A stretch of DNA of 64,000 nt, taken from the NCBI GenBank assembly GCA_017506865.1, contig JAFCMP010000121.1:1-64000 (forward strand). Reading direction: 5' to 3'. Under the pieces are notes generated by a model. The model did no database searches and had not been told where the DNA came from. It saw only the letters and a list, made by a program, of their open reading frames with translations. Made by a program: the position numbers and the translations under genes. Source of the stretch: Tribonema minus (Eukaryota; Sar; Xanthophyceae; Tribonematales; Tribonemataceae). Numbering within the stretch: the stretch's first letter is position 1; each line of letters starts with the position of its first letter. Below, piece by piece: positions 33,544 through 44,000 of the stretch.

Positions 33544-34177
33544 GCGCGTCACCGGGGGGAGGGGGGGAGTGAAAGGGGGGCCGGAGGGGGGGAGAGTAGA
33601 GCCAGGCGCAGCGGTGCGCAGAGGGCAATGCTGGGATGATTGGAAGAGGGGGGAGGGGACTCAGGCAGAGTGGGTGTTCAGCAGACTCGCTTGGGTTTGC
33701 CTACCATTCGGATCGTTCGGTCAAGTGGAGTGTGGTGGTGGTGTGGGCGAAGGGGGCGGTCAGCAAGCGCTGCTGAAGTCCAAATCAGTCTCGTGACGGC
33801 GATGCTGCCGAGGAGAGCAGAATATATCAGTATGTGGTGTGCCGCACATCATGCGCTCTCATGGATTCATGCCTGTGACTGCATGAATTATGGCAATGTT
33901 TACTGCCGGTGAGGTCGCCACTCTCGTGATTTGAAAGGTCCAGAGATGAGCCATACCTAGGCTGATGCAGCCATGTACTCGTCAGTACACACCGCCTGCC
34001 TAGCCTATGCCCTATCTCTTTCTCGCTTCTTCAACAAACGGTGTAACGGCCAAGTTCAACGAGCGGCTGATCCTGATTGGTGTGCCAGGCGCTGTGGCGC
34101 GCACGCGACAGCCGGGCGGTTGAGCTGCGTAGGCCAGCAAGCGAATTGCACATCAGCTTCTCTGAGCCTGGGGTTGT
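33544..34177. other. Intergenic spacer
   Basis: The first 120 bases are G-rich (GGGGGGAG-type runs) and follow the oxidoreductase stop codon. The rest has no frame or motif that I can support. It should contain the end of one transcript and the promoter of the EGF-like gene. Confidence 0.4.
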
Positions 34178-37100
34178 ATGCGACGGGTGCTGGGATTGGT
34201 CTCGGTGGCAGGATCGCTGTCGAGTGCGGCTGGCAACGCTGGCTGTTCTCTTCGCAACTTCTGCAATGGCCATGGAACATGCAATACAGGAGCCAAGGTG
34301 AGGCGCGCTGGGACCGATATCTTCGAAGGTCTGCTGCATTTGGCAGACACAGCACCTGACCTCAGGATAATCCGAGTGCAAATAGTTACCACAGACACAC
34401 CACGTCTGCAGCCGCTGTATCTGCTCTTTGAACTAGTGCTGGCAGCACGTCTAGCGAATATAGCAGCAGCGGCACGAGCTTGTATGAAAAAATGTGCCTA
34501 GATCTGACTTTTCAAAGAGCCGGACATGAGCATGCTGCTGGTGGTCTCATATGGCCACATGCCGAGTCCACAGCACTGTGATGACAGTGGCACATTACTT
34601 GTGACCATACTTGGAGACTGGCCTGCCCGCTACGGCTCTCAGAAGTACACATCTGTTACGTCAGCAGAGTTACATGATGCTGCGGCCATGCTAGCTGTGA
34701 CCGTGCAGCAGCGCACGTGCCAGGCACGTGCACATGTGACAGTCAAACGCATTCGCTTGCGTCCCAAGTATTTGTGATGCAATTCTACATAGAAGCATGC
34801 ACCAAGCAAACCACTGAGGCCATGCGGCAGCGCGCATGCGCATGCGCCGTCGGCAGCAGCACACAGCATCGACCCCTGCGCTTGCTTGGCTCACCGCACC
34901 TTAGCGCTGCGGTGTCCCCATGCTGCGTCCGTCGAAGCCCGCCCTGCAATCACCCCCCGCCGCTGCCGCCGCTGCCTCTGAACGCGCGCGCAGGAGTGCA
35001 TATGCGACATGGGGTGGGGGCACAGCTCGGAGGTGACCGCCGGTGACATCTCGCCCGACTGTGACGAGAGGACGTGCCCCACAGGCAGAGCGTGGGCGAG
35101 CTTGCCGCTGCCTGACGGACACCCCATACAGGTGGGAAAGAGGGGGGGGGGGAAGGGGGGCCTGTGTTGGATAATTGCTGGGGGTGGTGGGCCCCTATCT
35201 CGCTAAGAGTCGGTGGGAGCATCTAGAAATGCAGTACTATGCGTCCCTCGCAGGCTGGTGTATGGGCCCCTGTGATGAAAATTTATTGGCGTGTTGGCGG
35301 CCCTGTGCTGAGAATTGATCGAGTACACGGAGAGACACCTGCCCGCCCGCCCACTGACGCATTATGAGAATGTGACAGCCATATTTCACACGCAGACGCA
35401 CCTGCCAGCGTCATCCCTAGGACCGTGCCTGACACATTGCGCACCGGCGCTCGGCGCTCGCACTTGCATATGCTCACGCCCCCCCCCCCCCCCCTCCCTC
35501 CCTTCTTCCCCTCACGTACGCCGCGGCAACTTCAACTTCAGGAGTGCTCCGGCGTGGGCACGTGCGACCGGACGACGGGCGCGTGCGCGTGCCCGCGCGG
35601 CTACAGCGGCAGCGCGTGCCAGCGCCTCGGCTGCGCGGGCGACGCCAGCTGCGGCGGGCACGGGCGCTGCATGAGCATGCGGCAGCTGGGCCTCACGCAC
35701 GCCGCCGCGCCGCTGCTCGGCGCGGACACGGTGTACGGCAGCAGCGCCGCCGCGGCGTGGGACGCCGACAAGGTGAGAGAGCGCGGCGCGGCGTCTCTCA
35801 CAACCTCGAGCAAAGTCGAGTTCGCCTTCTCCGGCATCTGCGGCAGATCCTGCGTGATGCTGATACTCGATGGTGGCTAGGGCTGGAGAGTAGGTCCTGT
35901 AGTCCCTCTCCATGGCGGCCAGCAGGTCACTCGCATCCGCGTGGTCCATCAAGTTTGAAGTTAGGGACTCGTTGAGCGCTGCTGCTGTCGCCTGCGGTGT
36001 GGGGTGGCGGTAGCGGCCCTGCGGCACTGAGGCGAGTGGTGAACGCCTGGGCGGTGGCAGTTGGCATGCCGCTGAAGGCCACACCCTTGCTGCCGCCCCG
36101 AGCATTGTTAGCTGGGAATGCATTGTCACTACCGCCGGCGATGCAGATTTGTTCTCGTGTTCATCACGCGCTGCGGGTTCTGCAAGATCTGCGACTGGTT
36201 CCATGCGTGTGCATGCAGAAGGGCCCGCCACACTGTGTCATGTACAGTCAATTGTCAACTTCAACAGATGATACATCACAAGCGATGATAGCATGTGTCG
36301 CCTGCTGCTTGTGTCAAATGCCCCTGCGATTTGCTGCAGCTGTGGGCCTGCCTGTGCGACAGCTCGTGGCCTGTTGGCATTGGCGCTGGCGAAACTCAGG
36401 TGCGGCGCCCTGCTGACTTTCACCATTGCTGTTGCTGGTCGTGCCTCGCCCATCGCCCAGGCGGTCTGACTCTCAAAAACAGACGTTAGAGTGTATCTTT
36501 CACAAGTATACCCAAACCCTGGTTTGATGTGAGTAAATAATTCCTCGTCGTGCAAGCAGCGGCAAACCTCGCGCCCAGCCAGCCTGGCAATGGCAACATC
36601 GCTCGTCTTGCAGTCAAATGACATGCACATTCAAGATTAGATGGAGCCATTCCTCAGCAAGCCCCGCACACAGTTAAACCACTTTCCCAAAGGCCATACT
36701 CTCACAACGGCCATGACCCATCAGTGGTTTTGATACGGTTGCTGCGGCTGTCTCACTGCCGCCGCGCTGTCCCATGTCATAGTCACTCGCCGCTGCAACT
36801 ATGCATATCGCCGCCAAATGTTCGGACCTGCGTGCACGCGACATGGCGCTGACGCCGACGCCAGGACTGGTGGCGCTAGCACACGCCGCCCTCACCACCT
36901 TTAAACTCAACTTCATGTGTGTCTGCGCGCACTGCTCAGGCCTCAGAGTGGTTCGGGCCCGCGTGCACGCAGCGCCGCTGCCCCAGCGGCGACGACCCCA
37001 TGACGAGCGCGGACGAGACAGACTGCACCGGCAAAACGACGCCATATGTAGCGGCGACCGCCACGGGCGAGGCGGGTAATCTGTGCCACGTGGACTGCTC

Positions 37101-37197
37101 CAACAGGGGCACGTGCAATTACGGCACGGGCGTGTGCAAGTGCTACCCCGGGTTCAGCGGCCACAACTGCGGCCAGCTGACGACCGCGCCCGGGTAG
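34178..37197 (+). CDS. Secreted EGF-like (tenascin-like) repeat protein
   Basis: Five exons, 34178-34297, 34994-35131, 35542-35772, 36340-36399 and 36940-37197, all in phase 0, give 268 residues. Residues 1-20 (MRRVLGLVSVAGSLSSAAG) look like a signal peptide. Cys-rich EGF-type modules follow: CNGHGTCNTG, CICDMGWGHSS, CSGVGTCDRTTGACACPRGY, CGGHGRC, CLCDSSWPVGIG, then RRCPSGDDP and CSNRGTCNYGTGVCKCYPGF. The CP-x-GDDP box together with repeated G-x-C-x-C-x-x-G-[YFW] is, from memory, widespread in stramenopile surface proteins. The likely role is adhesion or cell-wall contact; there is no catalytic motif and no transmembrane helix at the C-terminus. Small exons could be missing, and an upstream exon before 34178 is possible. 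Next downstream are the GH26-like genes in the same orientation. Confidence 0.78.
35479..35494 (+). repeat. Poly-C run in a polypyrimidine tract
   Basis: Sixteen Cs, followed by CT-rich sequence, lie about 47 bases before the acceptor of exon 3 of the EGF-like gene and probably serve as its polypyrimidine tract. Confidence 0.7.
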
Positions 37198-37256
37198 CGA
37201 TGAGTACTTGTTCAGTACATGATTTTAGAGTATGTTATGTTTGAGGTGTGTAACTG

Positions 37257-37310
37257 ACTAGATGCCAATCATCTGGGCTTTTTCGCGCCCTGAGCGAGAA
37301 TTAATAAAAA
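37257..37310 (+). mobile_element. Family A 3' tail, minimal copy
   Basis: Only about 54 bases remain, from TAGATGCCAATCATCTGGGC through the hairpin to AATTAATAAAAA, followed by GTAC. It is a strongly 5'-truncated insertion 60 bases after the EGF-like gene. Confidence 0.88.
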
Positions 37311-38048
37311 GTACATGCATCGTCATCATATTATGGTGAGTCCATGGTGGCATTTGATGCATAGCATTGCATGTTGGCAGTCTCATCAATGCATGCTGTT
37401 AGCACCACATCCAGCGTGTGCTGCCAACACTATTGCACTGAGTGGGCACAAACATCTGGTATATACGATGATGCACATTTGAAGCAAGGGGTCTAGAAAA
37501 GAAAAAAGTGGGGGGGGGTCGCAACTTCCCCCCATCCCCCCGTACTAAACGCGCGCCAACTCACAAAAACGTGGCATCACGATATAAAAAACACTTTTCT
37601 CATTCATGTAGCACTACGATTTAGCTTTTATACGAAAACCACGTTGTGCAGCACTACGCGCCCGGCAATTTCTCGTGTGCGGCCCTGCATGGCAGCAACG
37701 AGGCTCCTCTGAAGTTATTGCCGGGTCCCGGTTGGCGAGAGCACTCATCGGGCGCGGCGCATCGTCCCGACGCCTCGAGCGCTAAGAGAGCCTCATCGAA
37801 GGCCCGTTCGCCGTTCAGATCCTTCTGCCCCTGAGAGCGTAGCGCGCTACGATGTCTTGGCATGCATGTGTTGTGTTGTCTCATTCTAAAATTGTGTCTC
37901 ATTCTCTTCGCTCGAGGGTGTCCAACGCGACGCTGTCATCGTGTGGAGAGCTGCTTTGACACACTCGAGGTGCGTATATCCAGCCAAACTGTGCAGGCGT
38001 TCATAGGACTGCAGAGGGCAGAGCGCGGCATAACTCGTTGACGCGTCG
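37311..38048. other. Intergenic region upstream of GH26-like gene 1
   Basis: The region contains AT-rich stretches, a G run and C runs near 37510-37545, and a pair of short related strings (GTAGCACTACGATTTAGC / GCAGCACTACGCGCCCGGC). No gene is seen. The promoter of the first GH26-like gene should lie here but no defined element is visible. Confidence 0.4.
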
Positions 38049-41000
38049 ATGAGCAATCTAGGCCTGGTCGAGGCGCAGCAGGGCGCAGACTCTGCGCCCG
38101 CAGGGTATACAGTACCACGCAAAAGACGGCCGTTGCTGATGATGGCGGCAGTGGCGACTTTCGGAGCTGCTGCCGTCATCGCCTTATCTGGACTTGGCGC
38201 CGCTTCCAGTTCTTCGACAGACGACCATCAGCGGGGCTTGCTGGTGAGGCCTGTCAATGTACCTGCCCGCACTCCAGCCCCTGTGGGAACCTCTAGTACT
38301 GACAGCTACACTACAGCAGCGAGCAGCAGTGCTGCGGCACCTGCGGTGCCCGCGAAGCCAACGCCTGCGAATCCGATAGTGCAGCCGGCGCCAATTAAGC
38401 CTGTGGCGATACCGGCGCGGCCCCTGAAGCCTCTGCCCCCGGCCGAGGTGCCCAATACCAGTACTACGGACTACACCACCTCCAGCCAGGCGACTCAGGC
38501 TCCGACGCAGGCACCTCCCGTCAAAGGCTTGGTTAAGCCCAAGCCTCGTCAGCCTCTGACGATTGGCATCCTCGACGCGATGGAGCCCAATGCAAGAGAG
38601 GCAGAGCTGGGCGCAGAATTTCAGGTGGTCGTCAAGTTCCAGCCTGTCCAACAGATGAGGTGAGAGCCCGTTCAACAACACTACTGTGATGGTGATGTAC
38701 CCCTCTGTTGCGTACAGCCATGCATGAATGCATCATTTGTCATTCTCACATGCACGCTGTGAATTGCACACACTGCAGCACACAAAACCGGGCAGCCGGC
38801 TGTCTTGCGCCACTTCCATGCCACTATCAACATGCACAATTCTTCAGAGGTCATGAACTATATATATATATAATACACCGGAGTGTACTTTTTCAAAAAG
38901 TGAGCACCATGGGTTGCGATTCACGCTGCGGGTCACTCCTTACGTGAGATTTGATTTGCCCGCATCGGCATGTTGTCACGTCAAGCTAGAGGCGCCGCTC
39001 AGGCTGCAACACGCTAGGATTGGGGATCGCTCACGTCTTCAAGGATGCAGCTTTGGTGTCAGCGCACTCTACTTTTTCATGCGTCAGTGACAACGCCGTA
39101 TAACATAGGTGGGCCAGCCCTAGCGTGCAGGCCACTCCCTCTTGCTGCCAGTAATGGTGCATAGTTGCGCAAGTCGAATGCTTAAGCGCTCATGCCAGAT
39201 TGCCTCATGGAACTGACAATTGGCACGCACTCTGCTCGCGTGTACCTCCGCCCTTCTGCCCAGGTACCCGTTCCTTGTCAAGCCGTACCTGGACCAGGGC
39301 TTTCAGGTGCGCATACGCGTGCGCTCTCACAGAACCTGATGTATTATGATTAGCATGCACCCTTCATGCTTTGTTTGTTGACGAATTCCATCTGCAAACG
39401 AGAACATTGCTGTTGGCGCCCTGTCGCACTCTGCCGGCACCAGCCGACGCACAAGTCGGCCCCCGAATTCGAGAGTAGCAGTCATTGCACATGTTGTTCA
39501 AATCCTTCCATTGTGGACTGCCTGGCCAATTGGCTGAATATCAGAGCCGCATGCTGCCATGTTTTTGTAGGCAGGCTGACAGGGAGCTTGTCCGTTGTCT
39601 CCTGTCACTGACAGTCACACAATGCACGAATGTGCTACACCGTTGCGATTCATCAGTACGTCGCAGCAGTCCAGTAACTGAGCTGCGTGACGCACTTGCA
39701 TGTGTCAGCAGACGCTACCGCAGCTTGCCGCGAATTGCGCGGCTATTGTACCGAGCGCCACGGCAATGCTGTCATAACTTCATGATGCTGCACGACTTTC
39801 AAAACGGCGGCAGTGTTCACTCACACGCAGAGCAGTGACGCTCCACAAGAGCATTATGTCCGCTGAGCACTGACTTGCGCTGCGGCCACCGCACCAGGAT
39901 TTTTGGTGTGCACGCAACGCTGACATCGGCCTGCAATCTCGCGGCGCGGCACGGCGGTCGCTGCGTCTGCGCTGGCGATGGCGACGGAGTTCCTGGATGA
40001 GCTTTTCTTTGCGCAAACAGTATCCCTCGCCACCGCACGCGTTGCTGAGCGACCAGTGGCTGGCCCGTCAGTGCTACTGTCTGCGAATGTCGCTGCGTCT
40101 GCGCATCGCAGGTGGTGATGGTGACGGAGTTTTTGGACCCCACGCTCAAGACGAACCTCAAGGAGATCGGCGACGGCCTGTACGACGCGTACCTGTACGA
40201 GTTTGTGGACGAGCTCATGAACGACGGCAACAGGGAGGTCTGGGTCAGGTAAGCAACATAGCTTGAGCGCTGCTGCTTGTGGGAATGTTGGATTGGATCT
40301 GAAGTGTTGTGCGTTGGTACCACGTGCTTCGATTGATGCATTGTACACGTGCTTTGTTGCGCTTGCGGTGGACGCCGCTGCTGGAGCGCTGCTGCTTGTA
40401 AGAATGTTGCATGGATTTCAGTATCATGTGCTTTGATTGACGCAATGTACACGTGCCGTCTTGCACTTGCAGTGAATATACATGCCCACTTGCGGTCTCC
40501 GTGTCATTGCATCATGCTCCGTGCCAGTGGCCTTCTGAAATACCCGCGCGCGCATCCTATACCCTAACGTACCCCTGGCCCTGTCGTCTGAGCACTGCTG
40601 TAGGCCGATGCACGAGTTCAACGGCGACTGGTACCCGTGGGGTACATACATGGGCGGCACCAACACGATTGCCAACTTCAAGAGGGCGTGGCTGCACGTC
40701 CACGACGTGTTCACCAACAAGGGTGCCAACATCAAGTTCCAGGTGACGCGCCGCATCACAGTCGGACGCATGCTCGCATGGTCGAAGTTTACCAACATGA
40801 AACTGTGTACTTTTTGTGTTGCTTGTTCAGTGCGCCAACAAGCCCAGATGATTGATATCCAAGCTTGCAGTCTTGTCATGTGACAATCTGAAAGTGTCTC
40901 AATGGCAATCACTTTCAAGCAACACAAGGGTGTCCGTGCACTGAGCGCCCCCCCCCCCCCCCCCCCCCCCCCCTTTCACCCCCCTGACGGCAGCTGGCGT

Positions 41001-44000
41001 ACAACTGCGAGAATGGGCAGGGCAGCGACACCCCCTTCAAGGCCTGGTGGCCCGGGGAGAACTATGTGGACATGGTGGTGTGCAGCGGCTACAACCGCGC
41101 GGGCAGCGACCCGGAGCACATGGTGTGGCAGACCTTCCAGGTATGTATGTACGTACGTTGCGCTGAGCGCTGTGTCGAGCACGCATGCGCGGCAACACAG
41201 AACGGAGCCCCAAGTGTAAGTAGACTGCTTTGCATGGGCACCATGTTTGCGCGGTGTAGCCTGGGGAGGTCTCGATCCCCGCAGCAGCGCCAGGTGACTT
41301 GCCTTGGAGCTTGCAGTCGGCGCGCATGCCCCAAATATATGTTGTTGTCTAGTAACCCTGCAAGTCTCGAACGCTAAAAGATTGAATGAAGGAACATGCA
41401 GCACCTGATACCTACGCCGTGTGCGCTGCGCATGCACCCCTCCTGTGGTTTGCAACAGCAACAACACACAACAATCTGCTCTATTGCATCACCACGTGAG
41501 TCCATCTGGGGCGTGCCGCAGCTTAGGGTTAGACTAACCCTAGCCCTATTCGTACCAGCGGCACCCACCGGGGCCGCATTGTGCAGTAGGACTTCCAGGT
41601 ATGCCACAGGGTGTGCTGCGGGAGAGCTGTCGCGCTCGCAGAATTCAAAACATGAAGTCTACATCATTCACCGTGCGTGCAAGTGCATGCATGCTGCCGC
41701 GCCGCTACGGTGTTGCACGGCAGCGCACAACTGTTTTGACATGATGACAACGGCTTTCACTTCAACGCCACTGTGAGCCCCCCTTTTCTGGATAGACTTT
41801 GCGGGCATGCAGTCGGCATGTATCTACCAGTTACGATGATAATGGTGGACGTGCGGAAGCATTCGCCAGTTACAGTGTGCGCTGCAGAATAAGGTCGTCG
41901 TGTGTTTGTGAGGTACATGCTAGCATGCAGTCACACAGATGCGTGCGCCCCGATGACGGCTAGTTCGTTGTCATTGCGGCGATGAAAGCACACCGAGGGC
42001 ACACACACCCTCTCAGCTCTCGACGGACGCCCCTGGCAGATGCCACCACGTCCCATGATGCTTCTTCCGCTGGGCCGCACGGGGTTATCCCCTTCCACTC
42101 CCCAGTACCTCAACATGAAGTAGCTGCTTCGCCTACCTGTGTGCTCACCAGTCTGCTGCCGCGTGCTGTTCACTGCCACACAGGAGGTGTACGGCCCCGC
42201 GTACCAGCAGATGGCGGACCTGCCCGGCAGGAAGCCCCTGGGGGTCGGCGAGACGAGCTGCACCGAGTTTGAGGACAACGACAAGGTGACTCTCCCCCCT
42301 TCGCTGAGCCGCGTTTTGTCTGTGGGTGTTTTGGCTGATCATGCAAAGAGTCTACTGTAGTCTGAGGGTGTTGTCCGAGTCGGATTGAGATTGGCTGCTT
42401 CAAGCGCGCGGTGCTCATCAATCAGCGCGCGCAGCTGGTTGTGCTGCTGCGCAGTGATGGTAGCAGAGACCGTGCTTGTACGCTTCGGGCAAGTGTGCTC
42501 ATCGGTCCGCGCACGACCGCAGCGGTCGCGCCGCTACACAGCGACTGTTCACAACATCATGGTGGTATACTTCCAACACATGTGTGCTCAGCAGGGTACT
42601 GGGCAGGTATGCGCTCTTGCGCCGCCCGTGAATGTGTTCTTTGCGTGACGCTACTGAGGCTACATACCCGTTGTCTGCCATATATTCAGGTGGCCGCATG
42701 CCATTCGTACGGTGGGCTGCCGTACAGGGCCGTTTCTGAAGTGTTGCAGTGCGCTGGTGGGGGTCTAATGCACTTGCAGCAGTAGATGGGCTGATTTATT
42801 TGAGAGCTGGGCAGTGTGATCGATGCACTACGTGCGGCGAGGCTCAGCCTGTGACCAGTCGTGGAGGCTGTTGTGGAACAAGAGTTCATTTGAAATGAAT
42901 GTTTGTGATCTTGGCGCTCTCATAGCAGTGGCTCATTTGTTCAGTAGACGGATTGACTTGGGCGCTAGGCAACCTTCGAACGTCCCGCGTGCCGCCGCAG
43001 TGCAACCTGCTTCAGCGGTTTGATGCATGCTTTCCTGTTCTGCCTCGTCCTACCGCAACGCCCTACAGGCACAGTGGATCAGGGACGCCTTCAATGACCT
43101 GGAGATTCTCTACCCGCGTGCGACGCAAGTGTGAGTGACTCGCTCCCATCACGCCGTCGCGCGTGTCACTGTCACTGGACCTGCTTTGCAGGTGTATGCT
43201 CGAGGCAAGATCAGCACCTCATGTTCAGGGGCCGCTGCGGCATTGCCGCACAGCAGATACAGAATGCATGTTCTCACCGGCCGTGAAGCAGTGGGCGCGT
43301 CATCAGATCACGTAACGTAGTCAGGCATGTCCTGGTGAGGTGCTGGGTATTCAATAGTCTGGGCGGTGCACGTTGCAGCGAGCTGTGCACACATTGTAGC
43401 AGAAGAAAATGCTGCCGCGCTCCCTTTCCTGTACCAAGCGGCTGCACGCATGCTCTGTGATCACGCACTGCGCAAGCAGCGGGCGCGCATGCGGCTTCTT
43501 GCTGCTGCGCACACGCACGACACCGCTGACTGCATCAGATCGCAACGCGCCTTCAGTCGACTCAAAATGGAACGTGCATCACCAACATCCGCAGCGCAGC
43601 GCACGATGCGCAGCTCTTTCTGTGCCAGACGCGTGGCTAACACGTGGCATCTGCATGCTGCAATGCTGACACTCCCCACTCCCCCCCCTGCCCTCCCGCC
43701 CCCCCCCCTCCCCCTCTTCTCCCCCTCTCCCACCCCCACAGCACGTGGTTCCTCCAGAACAAGGACGACGGCCAGTGGGACCTCAACAGCCCCGACGAGA
43801 TCCAGGCGTTCGGCGACTGCCTGCGCGAGTACACCCCCAGGGCCTGCCCCAGAACCTTCCCCCCCTGCCCCCTCAGGTCGACGTTACCGGTGACGGAATC
43901 ATCAATGGCGACGATGCCCCCCCACCTCCTGTCGCGATCGATGTAAATGGTGATGGGGTGATCAACCAGTTGGACGCGACGCAAGCGCCGGTGAACGGCG

